From Eopsaltria australis (lineage: Eukaryota; Chordata; Aves; Passeriformes; Petroicidae), in contig JAVTVJ010000540.1 in the NCBI GenBank assembly GCA_034509425.1, positions 248,001-312,000 on the forward strand: a DNA stretch of 64,000 bases, written 5' to 3'. Made by a program: the position numbers and the translations under genes. The notes beneath the pieces are model-generated. The model was not told the DNA's origin, did no database searches, and saw only the letters and a list, made by a program, of their open reading frames with translations. Shown here one piece after another: positions 53,590-64,000 of this stretch (positions are counted from its first letter, which is position 1; the number at the start of each line of letters is the position of its first letter).

Positions 53590-53653
53590 AGGGCAGGGGC
53601 AGGGACAGGGCAGGGGCAGGGACAGGGCAGGGGCAGGGACAGGGCAGGGGCAG
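53590..53653 (+). repeat. 17-bp G-rich tandem repeat (about 3.8 copies) upstream of RELN
   Basis: The unit AGGGCAGGGGCAGGGAC occurs three times without a mismatch (53590-53606, 53607-53623, 53624-53640) and a fourth copy is interrupted after about 13 bases. Each unit carries three runs of three or more G, so the array can in principle form G-quadruplexes on the + strand. It sits at the 5' edge of the RELN CpG island. On the minus strand it produces Pro/Cys/Leu-rich meaningless open frames. Confidence 0.9.
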
Positions 53654-53830
53654 ACCCGGCGGCAGACAAAGGGCGGGCAGCAGAGCCCAGCTCGCAGCCC
53701 CCGTGTCCGCGGCGGCAGCACCGCACACCGGCGCGCAGAGCGAGGAGCAGGAGGAGCGGGCGGCGGCGGAGGAGGAGGCGGAGGAGGAGGGGAGGGACCT
53801 TCCCCTCCCTCCCACCCCGGCACCGGGGGA

Positions 53831-53840
53831 AATAAATTAT
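53831..53840 (+). promoter_or_regulatory. TATA-like AT-rich element in the RELN CpG island
   Basis: AATAAATTAT is flanked on both sides by GC-rich sequence with almost no other A/T runs. It is about 280 bases upstream of the RELN start codon, a plausible place for a core promoter element. It is not a consensus TATAAA box, so the call is tentative. Confidence 0.35.
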
Positions 53841-54010
53841 TCCCAGCCCTCGCACTCCCAGCTCCGTGCCCCGCACCCCGGCAGCGGCAGGCGGGGACGG
53901 CACAGCCTTCGTCGGGCGCGGAGGGGCCGCCCCTGCCCTCGCTGCGCTCCGCTCCGCGCCCCGCGCCCGCCTCCCCACGAAGTCCCGCGGGCCGCGGTGG
54001 GGGGCAGCGC

Positions 54011-54070
54011 CCGCCCCGTCCCGTCTCGTCCCGCCCCGTCCCGCGCGGCGCGGAGCGGAGCGGAGCGGCG
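54011..54070 (+). repeat. Twelve in-register pentamers in the predicted RELN 5' leader
   Basis: Seven pyrimidine-rich pentamers of the CCGTC/CCGCC type (54011-54045) are followed in the same register by five purine-rich pentamers of the CGGAG/CGGCG type (54046-54070). The two halves are partly complementary and could fold into a GC-rich hairpin about 50 bases upstream of the start codon. The position resembles that of the polymorphic GGC repeat in the human RELN 5' UTR, but the unit differs. Confidence 0.8.
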
Positions 54071-54119
54071 GCCGGCCCCGCCGTGCCCTGGATGCCCCAG
54101 CGGCGCCGGCGGCAGCAGC

Positions 54120-54348
54120 ATGGAGCGGCGGCGGGGCGTCCCCGGCGGCTGGCCCTGCCTGCTGGCCGCCCTGGGTGCCCTGCTGGCGGCGGGCCGGGCG
54201 GCTGCTCCCCGTGCCCGCTTCTCGCCCTTCTTCTTCCTCTGCACCCACCACGGCGAGCTGGAGGGCGACGGCGAGCAGGGCGAGGTGCTGATCGCCCTGC
54301 ACATCGCGGGCAACCCCGCAGCCTACGTGCCCGGCCAGGAGTACCACG
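54120..54348 (+). CDS. RELN: RELN exon 1, coding part (signal peptide and start of reeler domain)
   Basis: Exon 1 of reelin, the large secreted glycoprotein that binds VLDLR and ApoER2 on migrating neurons. The 76 codons encode an N-terminal basic stretch (MERRR), a hydrophobic Leu/Ala-rich signal sequence at about residues 11-28, then [18 protein letters not shown] at residues 37-54 and VPGQEYH at 70-76. The latter two are highly conserved in vertebrate reelin and begin the reeler domain. The donor is CCACG|GTAGGT and the exon ends in phase 1, matching the expected His-Val junction of reelin. The ATG has a strong context (A at -3, G at +4). The frame is open upstream to an ATG at 53703, but similarity to reelin begins only at 54120, so that start is chosen. 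The region corresponding to human PTYY (from memory) reads PAAY here. The remaining exons lie beyond the right edge. Confidence 0.97.
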
Positions 54349-55909
54349 GTAGGTGGTGGCGCCCACCGTGCTCGGCGCTGCCCGTCCCCGGGCGGCCCCG
54401 AAGTGTCCCGCGGGGAGGAAAGCGGTGTGGGGAAAGCGGGCGCCCTGGACGGGGACCCACGCTGTTGTGTGCCGTGTCCCAGGTCTGCCCCGGCGGGGCT
54501 CGGAGGAGCACCCCGGCCATGCGGGACCGTCCTCACCTGCCCCGGGCGCCGGCACCGCCGCCCGCGCCCCCGTCCCAGCGCCGCTTCGCCTCGGCGCGGC
54601 TCCCGCCAGCCGCAGCCCGGAGCAGAGGAAATTCCGACTCCCCGCTCCTCAACCGGCCCTGGGCCGGATCCAGAGTTGCTGGCGGTCTGTCCCTTTCCCA
54701 CTTCAGCCGCTTTCGGAGCACCGAGAGCATCAGCCTCTCCCGGGGGCTGAGCGGTGCCGCGGCTGGCGGTGCCATCGGGTCACCGCGATGTGTCACCGCG
54801 AGCACCGACCCGGCGCGGCCGCCCCACCCAGCCAGCCTGTTGCTCCCTTGCAGGGGCCACGGACGACAGCCGGGGGTCAGGCACTCACAGGTGGCTTTGG
54901 AGATGGAAGGTCTTGTCCAGAATTAATAAAAAACCTGCTCTTTGTAAGCGCCCAGGCGGAGGCGAATGAGCAAGAAAGAATAGGCAAAGTTGCTCACAAA
55001 GTACTTGGGGGCTGTACTGGGTGAGGGGCACAACCCGGGGCTGAGTGGGGCCTCGCAGGCAGGTACACTACTGTGGGAAGCTGCTTTCGGCTGCAGAGTG
55101 CCCCCGGAAACCAGCACTGTGCGGTGCAACAGCCTCATCACCATCTCTCTGTATAGAAAACTTCCATGTGGGAAACATTTTTTAATTCATAACGGTGGGA
55201 GACAGCTTAAGGCTATATTCGCTAATCCTTCTTCTCTCTTTGTGTCTGTTTGGAGTTTGCAATGCTACAGAATAATAACAGCTAATTCTGCAGTAGGCAA
55301 TTGGAAATCAGAGAAAATGACAATAAATGTTTATTTGAAACACCTTGCTCAAAAACAGATACTGTGTGATAGTCCCTGGCTAAAGATGGAATTAAACGTC
55401 TGACTTTGATTTTTTCCAGCTCAAAATTTAAGTTTCAGGTAAATTATTGAATAGTTATGTGAAGATTCTAATTAATTTTTTTACTGTAAAGACATAAGCC
55501 CCAAACACATCAAATACTCATTTTCACACAGTATAAGGCATTCTGAAGTTTTTGTCTATGTGTAAACTTTAACAATATAGTTTTACCAAATTCACAGGAA
55601 ACTTTTGATTTTAAAATACTGGAGACCTTTCTAAAACCCTACATATGTAAATGATGACTTCACCAGATAATTTTTTTTCCTTAGAGCTTTGGATGTTACA
55701 GCCCATAAAACACACTCGGGTTAGGTAAATTGCATTCGACCTGCTGAACCACAGATGTGTAGAGGGGTAAAAAGAAGCGGGGATTTCAATTTTGCACTAT
55801 TTTAAATTCTGTATTTTGGAAATTATGTTTCAACCACGTAGATTACAGAATCACTCCTTTCCTTGCTGCTGCCGTGTTTTCCAAGCCTTCAGCCCGTGTT
55901 TGAGCCCCC

Positions 55910-56440
55910 TTGCTGCTCTAGGGATAGAGGATTGTGGCGGGCAGGGCAGCGGGAGCGCGGCGGGCAGGGCTGTCCGGCTGTCCTGCAGGATAAGGAGCAG
56001 GGACAGAGGTTGTTTCTCTGGGGATGCCCTTCTGCCGCTCGCCCTTTTAAAAAGGTTTTTGAATTTTGAAGCACCAGCTTGCGGAGCAGCGCCCCAGCTG
56101 CGCGCCAGACCTTTCAGGTGGCCGAGGGTGGGTTTTCCGTCGCTGTTTTGCGTCTGACCGAGCAAAATGCGACGTCTTTGAATCTACCCCTGCGCCTCGT
56201 GGGATTTCTCCCTGCCCTCTCTCAGGTTTTGCGGAGCTGCTGCTGCCCCGCTCGGCCGCCCAACCCGCTCGGGGAGCAGGTCCTGCGGCATCTCCCCGGA
56301 GCCCCTGCTGACCCCGTGCCCGGCCAGAATCCGCCCCGCTGTTGCGCGTTCCCGTCTGAAGCGGGCACTGCTGGCGCGGCGCTGCCCCGGCATCACCGCT
56401 GCCAGAGGCCAACATCTGCGCGGGGGTGCAACCCAACCAT
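55910..56440. promoter_or_regulatory. Secondary CpG-rich island in RELN intron 1
   Basis: This patch is clearly richer in G+C and in CpG dinucleotides than the flanking intron (for example the GCGGGAGCGCGGCGGG segment near 55950 and clustered CGs through 56100-56440). It carries open frames on both strands (176 codons + at 56079-56609, 142 codons - at 56047-56475), most simply explained by composition. It could be an alternative promoter, an enhancer, or a non-coding RNA start; sequence alone does not decide. Confidence 0.45.
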
Positions 56441-59400
56441 TTCGGGGTATCTTTTAAAGCCTCCGTGTTATGCAAGTGTAAAGAAATCGGACGCGTTCAA
56501 AGGAAGACCACAAGCCGAATTTGAAAAGGACCTTGTTTACACAATGCAAGGTGTAGGCACACCTCGGTGTGAGCCAGACTCCTCATTTATATCAAACTTG
56601 CAAAGGTGATTTCTTTTCAAATTCGTGCATAGATTAAAAACCTCCTCATGCCAAACCATGGCAAGAAGCACTGTCTGTTTGCTATGCACAGTGCAGCAGA
56701 CATCTCCTTGAGCTAAGCACACTTAATCAGTTAGATATTTTGAAATATGTAATTTGAGTATTTTTAAATGTAACAATCATCAATGTTAAATATAGCACAA
56801 GAAAAAAACCCCAGAGTATACAGTCTGAAGAAATTATTTGATCCTGGAATTTTATATAGTACAGTTTAACAATGCTGAAAAATGCCAGTCTCTACTGGTT
56901 GAACATTTATCATTCAAAAATAAAACTTTAAATGTGGTCTTGCAGGAACACAGAGCAGGATTTGATATGCTATGCAGAAGCACAGGACAAAGGGAGATTT
57001 ACATATGTACAATAAAAATTCACCTGCTCAGAGAGTATATTAAAATGCTCCAAACCTTTGCAAGTTCCAGTGAGGCCCTGTTTTACTGTTCCTTCATTCT
57101 ACAGGAACAGGTGACAGCAGCATCCAAGAACATCAAGTTCAAAGAGGCTGGAATTGGATGAAACCATATGCCAAGGGCTGGATGAGAAAAAATTCTGATT
57201 AAAAAAATCAGCCACCGACTCTGTGCTAATTTGTTTAGACATTTCCTTGGGCACTCAGAGGGGGAGTCAAACCACTGTGCAGCCAGTGGAGCTGTGACAG
57301 GGGCTCTCGGCCCTTTGCCCAACTGTCCCTTGTGCTGCACAGCACAATGGGAGAGGAACAGCATGTGTTGCAGAAGACACTTGCCTGGGAAGCACAGGAG
57401 CTTCTGCAAGTGGCTTCTCTGGCACCCTGAATCTGGCACTTTATTTCCCTGTGCCTCTGAATTTCATAAGTAAAACAAAGGCAATAATATTCCCTACTTT
57501 ACATAGTTAAATTAGATACATTGGGATTTAGCACTTCTCCCTGAATACTTAAAATTACTCCAGATTTGGCCCTATTCCTGCAAACACTAAATATTTAATC
57601 ACTGATTGAATAGGATCAGACCTACACTGCATGTAAATATGCTCTTTTATATAAGAGGACTGACTTGATACATCAGCAAACAATTTTATTACCTTTGGCA
57701 GACTTTTATTCCTTGAATTAGCTTATTTCAAATGTAATTAAGTCCTTGAGCTAGTAAAGCACTTATGAGCTTGCTGAAATGCAAACTGACAAAGTGTGCA
57801 CTGGTTTAATGTAGGCACCTGCTCAGCTTCCTTTCAGCCAAGGGGTGGCTGTGTGTTTGGGGAGAAGCATCAGGGCTTGCTTGGCTTGCTTGTAGCTTTC
57901 CTGGTAGATAAGGATGATCCTCTTTTGGTTTTCTCCTGGGTTTTCTTCTGTAATATGCAGAGTAGAATATAATTTCTTAAAAAAAAAAAAATCAAGCCAA
58001 AACCAGTATAAATTGAAAATTTTTATACAACTCCATTTGGGTTTATTTGAAATCTGCAGCTGATTTTTTTAATCCATGTCAACATGCCTTCGGTGCTGAG
58101 AGCATGATGGACCATGATTTACAGGCAGATAAGTACATTGGAACTGCATAAAGAAATCAGGATGAACTTGACTGAGCATTGAGTCTTTACTGACCTTAAT
58201 CACAGAAAGCTCAAAATGAACAGTCAGATTTGTAGTGTTTAAAAAATACAAAAGGATTATCTTTACACTGTATTTGTTCTTATCCCTTAAGATTTTTTTT
58301 GCTGTCACTGCAAACAGTTCCTTTTTCCCAAGGTTTCAAATTTAGATCTTTTAAGAAAAACTTCGAACTGTTTTCCCATGATTGATGTTAAAACTCATCA
58401 TTCTGCCCTTAAAATAGTTTTCTTTAATGAGACTTGAGTTTCTATTTCACTCTCCATTGTTCCTTTTCTTTTCGAGAACGGATTAACCTTCAGTCCCCAA
58501 ATGTTATCAGTTTCCATCTATGACTGCTACTATTCTTAGATATACTGTATATTGTCTAGAACTGTTGCTGTGATAGGTTGTAAAAAAACATTTTTCAACT
58601 ATTTTAAGTGGTATTTGTGCACTCTTTCAGCACTGATAAAAAGTTGTTTGAAGTCTGTCCAATTCCACCTTTGTTACCAACAGCTGTATTTTAGAAATAC
58701 AGATTGTGACTTAGCACCTATTTTTGATAGGATTACTTACATTTCTGATGGGCATTTTCATTGTAAATTCTTATTTTTCAGATAAGTATTAAATGAAAAC
58801 ATATTTGACGTGAAACTGGAATTTAAGTAGTGCTGCTGCTTGAGGTATAGTTAGGGTTGTAACTGAGTGGCAGAAACTCAGGCATGGATACTTTCTGTGC
58901 CAGTTATACTGGAGTGTTGGAAGTTTTTTAGTGAGTCAGTAGAAGTAAATAATGCACAGAAGTGATGTTAGTGCAGTGGTAACAGAAGAGCAGAATTGTG
59001 TCTGTTTTCCAGCATCAGGCCAAGAACGAGGTCAGCTTCTTGAATCTTTTGCAGGCTATTCCCTCAAAATCTTTCATCTCCCCCACTTACAACCTCCTCT
59101 GATCTTTGGAAGAATGGAGACTTCCATCGTTTTCTGTTTAAAATTAAAGAATTGTGGAAAAATTTTTGCTCATGGGAGTCCAGTTATCTCCAGGGATTAT
59201 TTTAGAACTGTTCTCTTAGGGGATATTCACATTAAAAACCTGAGTCTGGCAATAGGTAGCAATGGTGAGGGAGTTATTAGGAATGGGGAAGGCTCTTGAT
59301 CTTCAAGTCTCTCCTTTCCTCTGAGGTCCCTAGCAATATCTTGCAGCTGCATAAGGGTTTCATAGCACATAAAAATTTCATCTTGGGTCAGCATTTACTA

Positions 59401-60430
59401 AAAATGCCTTCATCCACCAGAGCCTCCAGAGCGCACCCTGACTCTGCTTTGCTGTATTTAGGATTTTCTTACCATAAAGTGAGCTTTGCAAAAGGAAGGC
59501 TGATTTATGAGTACTGTGGCCTGTTTGAATTTCTCAGATCTGAGCCTTACTTAATATGTTATAGAGGGAATATGAGTTTCTCGGTCTTGATGTTGACCAA
59601 TACATTGTCTGTATTTCTGCAGCCTGTCTGGCCCCAAAGTTCATGTGGTGTGTGTTTTAAACGGTTGTGCTTTTAGGATCCCTTGACCAGAAACTGATGA
59701 AGGGTACCAACCTTAAAAGAAAAAGGTAGGCAAGATCACAACTGACAGCCTCTTACAGACTGTGTTTGCCAGGGAAGATGTTAGATTTCAACTGTTTTGG
59801 CTGTCATCACTAATTCGTGGGCATCGTAAGCACCAGCAGATGGCCCAGGCAAAGATGTAGTCAGGCACAGGATTGATGAAAGGAGGTAGAAGGTCCACAA
59901 AGGCCTAAATGAGCCTTTCTTGCAAATTTGCAGAAGAGATGTAATCTCCTGTTAAATCCTTTCTCCCCTCATCAGGGGGCTGCTCCCCCCTGCAAAGGAG
60001 ACTTGATTGCCCCAAATAACAGAAATCAAAGCCAGCATGGCATGCTGGCCTGACCCACATTTGTGAGGTGACATCTGACTGTGGGACAGAGCCAGCATTG
60101 TTGGAACTGTGGGTCTGTGTAGGGCAGGCTGGGCTGTGTGCATGGAAAAATGATCTCTGCCTCAGAGAGTTCACTGCCTGGAGCTGCCTGGGGGGCTGGC
60201 ATGTATGCATGGACCTTTCTTGTGGCATGTCACCCAGCACTGGAGTCAAGGAGTAAAAGAAACCTGTAAATGGGTGCAAAAAACTTGTTTCAGTGGGATT
60301 ATTGTACATATTTTCTGATTTCTGCGTTTAGAGATATTTTCTAATATGCATAATTTGTCTGTGGAATTCATTGCCAAAATCTGTCCATGCAAACTGCTTT
60401 TATGTAGAAATTTCTAACATGTAATTTTCT

Positions 60431-60485
60431 TACAAATAATTAATATTGTAATTATATATAAATAGGTCTATATATATATATATAA
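60431..60485. repeat. TA-rich simple sequence in RELN intron 1
   Basis: An AATTAATATTG/TATATATATATATA-rich stretch. It includes a TA dinucleotide run of about eight copies at 60469-60484. Confidence 0.8.
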
Positions 60486-63400
60486 AACAAGAGATAAACC
60501 TTCAAGACCAGTAGATGATTTATATGTCGGTTACTGTTGCATGGTGGTGTGTAGGACATTCTTCCAATGTTTCCCACACTGATTATTCCACCAAACCTCT
60601 GCTGGTTCATTAGGTAGAACAGGGTGAGACTGTCAGACAGGCATAATTTCTCATTTTCCTCATTATTGCCTTGATCTGGATTTTTGGAGGCCACTGCTTT
60701 TGAAATGCTGTAGCTTTTTATGATGGTGCAATACTACAGTATTTGCATATTGCCTGGTTGAAGTATGATTTTCAATCTGATATTATCAGCTGTGGTGATG
60801 CAGCTGGGATGGATTCAGATGCAACCTTTATTTGCATTGTGTGTCTCATACTCTACAGCTGTGGTTTAGATTTGTCACGAGTGTTTGCTGCATGGAGAGG
60901 GAAGGAAATGGCACTGTCCTACCTCTGAGAATAAGCAACCTTCCATACCTTGTTATGAGAATTTCAATAGTCTCTGATGAAAGGTTCACTCTTTCTAGCA
61001 TGCTTCCTTTCTTTGTCTAAACATTTCCTGCCTTTTTCATGGGGCATGAAAGGTGCACAGATTGCAAATGTTGTGTCTGGAATATTTGTGTAATTCCCAC
61101 CTTTTTCTCCCCAGCTGGGACTCACCTCTGGGATAAACACAGGACAAACCCTGTAATGCAATCTTTGACGTCTGCCAAAGCACACTGGCAGTTTGCATGG
61201 TGAAGGACCTTCCTAGTCTGTCAAGATGATGCCTTCTTGTCAGGCAGGTAGTCTTCCTCCATTCCTCCTTCCCTTAGGTTAGTCCTGGAAACTGAAAGCC
61301 ATAGCATGTGTCACACAATTCCTGCTGGGCTCTGCCAATGGACAGTGGCATCATGGAGACAGAGATCTGTCTGGTCCATGCCCACAGGATCTTTCCCAGT
61401 TCCTTTGAGTACTCAGATGCCTCCCACAGCTACACATTTTCTAAAAGGAAGAGAAGGGTCAAGGGAGTGGGGTTTTTTGAAGATTTAGTTTAGTTATAAT
61501 GAGTCTCTCCCTAAACATTTACCTTAAATAAGACCATGTTGGAGGTGTGTATATCCCATATGGAGAGGAAGTACTGAGGTTTGTGGGGGCATTAGGGTTT
61601 GCACCTGTTTATTCTGCAGTCCAGGACCAGGCATTACTCTGTCCTTCTGCAGCTGGAGAGGTCTTGGCTGGGGCTGGAGATGGCACCCAGTGGCCAGGCA
61701 CAGAGCCACAGGCTCCTTGCCATTGTCTCCTGCAACCATCTGGAGCAGCTGCTGCCTCCATGGCATCAGTGTTTCCTGGGCAGCTGGGTTCAGCTTAGCT
61801 TTAGGCAGAGGCACCTGTGGGCTTGCTCTTTGTCTCACCAACCTGAGCATCACCTGCGTCACTCCGGACTCCCTGCAGTGTGGCTGTTGGCTCTTCATCC
61901 TTGTCCTGCTGCTCTCAGCATGGCTTTCTGTCTGGGAATGATGTTCAGTGACGTGGTTTTTGCACGCTGGTGGAGATCTCCCCAAGGCTCCTCTCTGTCC
62001 AGCCCAGGGGGATCCTTGGTGTTCCCAGGGAATCAGGACATCCCTTTTAGTGTTTCTTCCTGACCTGTTGTAAACAATGTCTTTCATGTGAGCATCTCAG
62101 TCTAGAAAGCAGGATATGTCCTGGGGGACTGCACGAGTGACTTGTGAAAGTTGCTGGGGAGCAGGAAGGGAGTCCAGTTTCCCAAAGGCTTTTATCCCAA
62201 CGTGAAGACTGCTTGTTACAGTCTTTATAACATCCCTCTAGCCATCCTGGGAGCAAAACAGAGGTGGCTGTTCCTTCTTCTCTCTAGCACTTTGATATTT
62301 ATATTGTCTGTGAGAGTTTGACAAGCATCTCCTTGAGAAGAGAAGTCAATGGCACTTTTCCAGACTGTGACTATTGAAGTTCAACCTGCAAGGGCCCTGA
62401 CTAACAGCAAACAAGGAGTCCCTCTCCCTTCAGGTGCAAGCTTTACCTTACACTACCCTAAGTCTTACATCCCACCTCTCCCCACTTTCTTTCAAACTTC
62501 TACATTGACCTTTCTAAAATTTTGTGTGCTGCAGGTTTCTCTATGTGCTGTGCAGGTGCTTCAGTGCATGCCCAAGTTCTGCCCCAGTTTCCCATGTTCT
62601 GGGGTGACAAACATCCCAAAATGCATCCAGCCTGTCCCCAGCTCCTTGCTGAAGGGTTGGGTGCCAGCCAGGGAGCATCAGATGGATGGTGGCCCTGCAT
62701 GCCTTCACCCCCATCACCTCCTCCTCTCTTCTCTGCCTCCTCACAGGGACAGTGTAGAGTACTTGACTGAGATGCCCAGTGTAAAATTTGGTTTAGTTTT
62801 GCAAGATGAGAAGTGTTATTAATAAGCCCAGCTTTCTGGGTGTTGGGGCTCACTGGGTGTTGGACATATTTGTGAAGCCATGTGTAAAACTATGGCTGTG
62901 TCTCTCCTGAAGCAGAAGCCTTGGGGTGTGCAGCCATGCAGGGTGGTTGCTGGTTTCTCTCTGCTTTTGCAAAATACAGCAGAGTGGGTAACTGGAGCGG
63001 CCTTAGTCTTCTGCAGCAGGGTGAGAAGGTTAATGGTAAGAGATGAGGCTGAAAAGTCTCTGTATGTTTCCCAGAATGGCTTCTACTCACACATGCAGGT
63101 GTGTGACTGCTTGTTTCCCACAGAAGACAGGGCTTATTGGCCTGAGGGAACTGAGCTATAAACCAGACTGAGATGAAATGCCAAAGAGCTCTTGCACCAC
63201 ACTTAGCAAAATTTTCATTGCCTCAGATTAGACAGTTATTTATTCCTCCCCATGTCCACTTGAAGGGTGGCTTTGTAAATAAACAGGTAGGACCCAAGAG
63301 AGCTGAGACAAGAATAGGGTCTGCCTGCCAGCCCCAGCTCCAGCTGTGTCTGTGTCTCCTACTGTCCAGTTCACTGTTCCTTGCTGCCATGGACAGCTGG

Positions 63401-64000
63401 GTGCTGGCACCTATCCCCACGTCCCCTTCCAGATCCTGGCTGCAATGTAGCTGTACACTGAGTGGCCCAGCTGGCAAAAGGCACACAGAATAAGGGATCT
63501 CACTGTTTCCCTGTTTCCATCTCTCCAGTGTAATTTTCAAGAGTGCAGTTAGATAATCACAAGTTGGCAAAGAAAAAAGCTCTGTACAGGGAAATCCATC
63601 AAGCAAGCTCCCATTCACACACAGGCATGCATCCAGAAGCAAATGCTGTTCTCCCCTCCTCATCCTGCTGCATCCCATCTGCAGGCAGCTCCTGCCCCAT
63701 CTTGAATTTGAAGGGATTTTCATATTGATCGTCCACAAGTGGCATAGGTAAGTTGCTCCTCTGGAATGTATGGGGCAATAGTGAAAACTGATTGTCTGTC
63801 CATGTGCACATGATAGCAAAGAGGAGGGAAGGAAATGGGAAAAGAGAAAGCACACAACACTCATTGCCCAGAAGACTTGAAGAAATCTGGGAATATGCTT
63901 CTCTCTATGGCTGAGAGGTAGTTTGTGGTCATGACATTCAACAAGTCTGGTAGAATATTCATAAATGAGATAGCGAGGATGCAGAAAATCAGCTTTCCTG

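Larger units (their letters stand above)
53640..54119 (+). promoter_or_regulatory. RELN: RELN CpG-island promoter and predicted 5' leader
   Basis: CpG density rises abruptly at about 53640 and stays high through exon 1 to about 54850, an unmistakable CpG island in otherwise AT-rich surroundings. Within it an AT-rich patch AATAAATTAT (53831-53840) stands alone and could act as a TATA-like element. If so, transcription would start near 53860 and give a leader of about 260 nt. A GGA/GCGGAGGA-rich stretch lies at about 53757-53795, and the 54011-54070 pentamer repeat lies in the predicted leader. Human RELN is also a CpG-island gene with a GGC-repeat 5' UTR. The start site is inferred, not observed. 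Confidence 0.75.
54349..64000 (+). other. RELN: RELN intron 1 (5' part)
   Basis: The intron begins with GTAGGT and runs to the edge of the window; reelin intron 1 is very long in other vertebrates. The first 500 bases are the 3' half of the CpG island. A second GC-rich, CpG-containing patch lies at about 55910-56440. The rest is ordinary AT-rich DNA, with A-run sequence near 57978-57990 and AT-rich simple sequence near 60431-60485. Open frames such as those at 56079-56609 (+), 61524-62087 (-) and 63223-63864 (-) have no recognisable similarity, and I do not call them genes. Confidence 0.9.

Noticed and set aside
53703..54119. In-frame N-terminal extension of reelin from the ATG at 53703
   Set aside because: The frame is open only because the island lacks stop codons. 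Similarity to reelin and the signal peptide start at 54120, which also has a strong initiation context.
53467..54555. 362-codon minus frame and other overlapping frames in the island
   Set aside because: Composition artefacts of GC-rich sequence, as multiple frames are open at once on both strands.
53145..54701. 518-codon open frame on the minus strand
   Set aside because: It is antisense to the RELN promoter and exon 1. Its translation is Pro/Cys/Ala/Arg-rich low complexity created by the G-rich minisatellite and CpG island, with no domain.

Overview
The window looks like a stretch of bird nuclear genome. It is mostly AT-rich non-coding DNA with large introns and one sharp CpG island. Its recognisable interspersed repeats are 3' fragments of CR1 LINEs, the typical non-LTR element of birds and other sauropsids. 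Only two protein-coding genes can be supported, both on the + strand and both cut by the window: the 3' end of ORC5 (origin recognition complex subunit 5) and the 5' end of RELN (reelin). The same two genes are adjacent and in the same orientation in mammals, so this is an old conserved vertebrate neighbourhood.

Layout. 1-19291 is intronic ORC5 sequence, with one CR1 fragment on each strand, a perfect 16-bp inverted repeat and several low-complexity tracts. The penultimate ORC5 coding exon is at 19292-19404, then a 3.5-kb intron containing a (TAGA)13 microsatellite. The last ORC5 exon starts at 22931 with its stop at 22974-22976, followed by a 3' UTR of about 0.5 kb ending near a polyadenylation signal at 23455-23460. 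From there to about 53640 is roughly 30 kb of intergenic DNA. It holds a CR1 fragment (32075-32480), a short 35-bp tandem duplication, an LTR-retroelement-like segment (about 36820-38390), and no gene that I can support.

53160-54860 is the RELN promoter region. A G-rich degenerate minisatellite leads into a dense CpG island with an AT-rich TATA-like patch, then a pentameric repeat in the predicted 5' leader, then RELN exon 1 (coding part 54120-54348; signal peptide and start of the reeler domain). The rest, 54349-64000, is the start of RELN intron 1, with a second, smaller GC-rich island at about 55910-56440.

The two genes do not form a functional pathway: ORC5 acts in DNA replication licensing and RELN is a secreted neuronal guidance glycoprotein. 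Most long open frames in the window, including frames of several hundred codons on both strands around 53145-54926, result from GC-rich sequence lacking stop codons. I see no previously undescribed gene system here. The most interesting points are the repeat architecture and overlapping upstream frame at the RELN 5' end, the LTR-like insertion, and the secondary CpG-rich island in intron 1.
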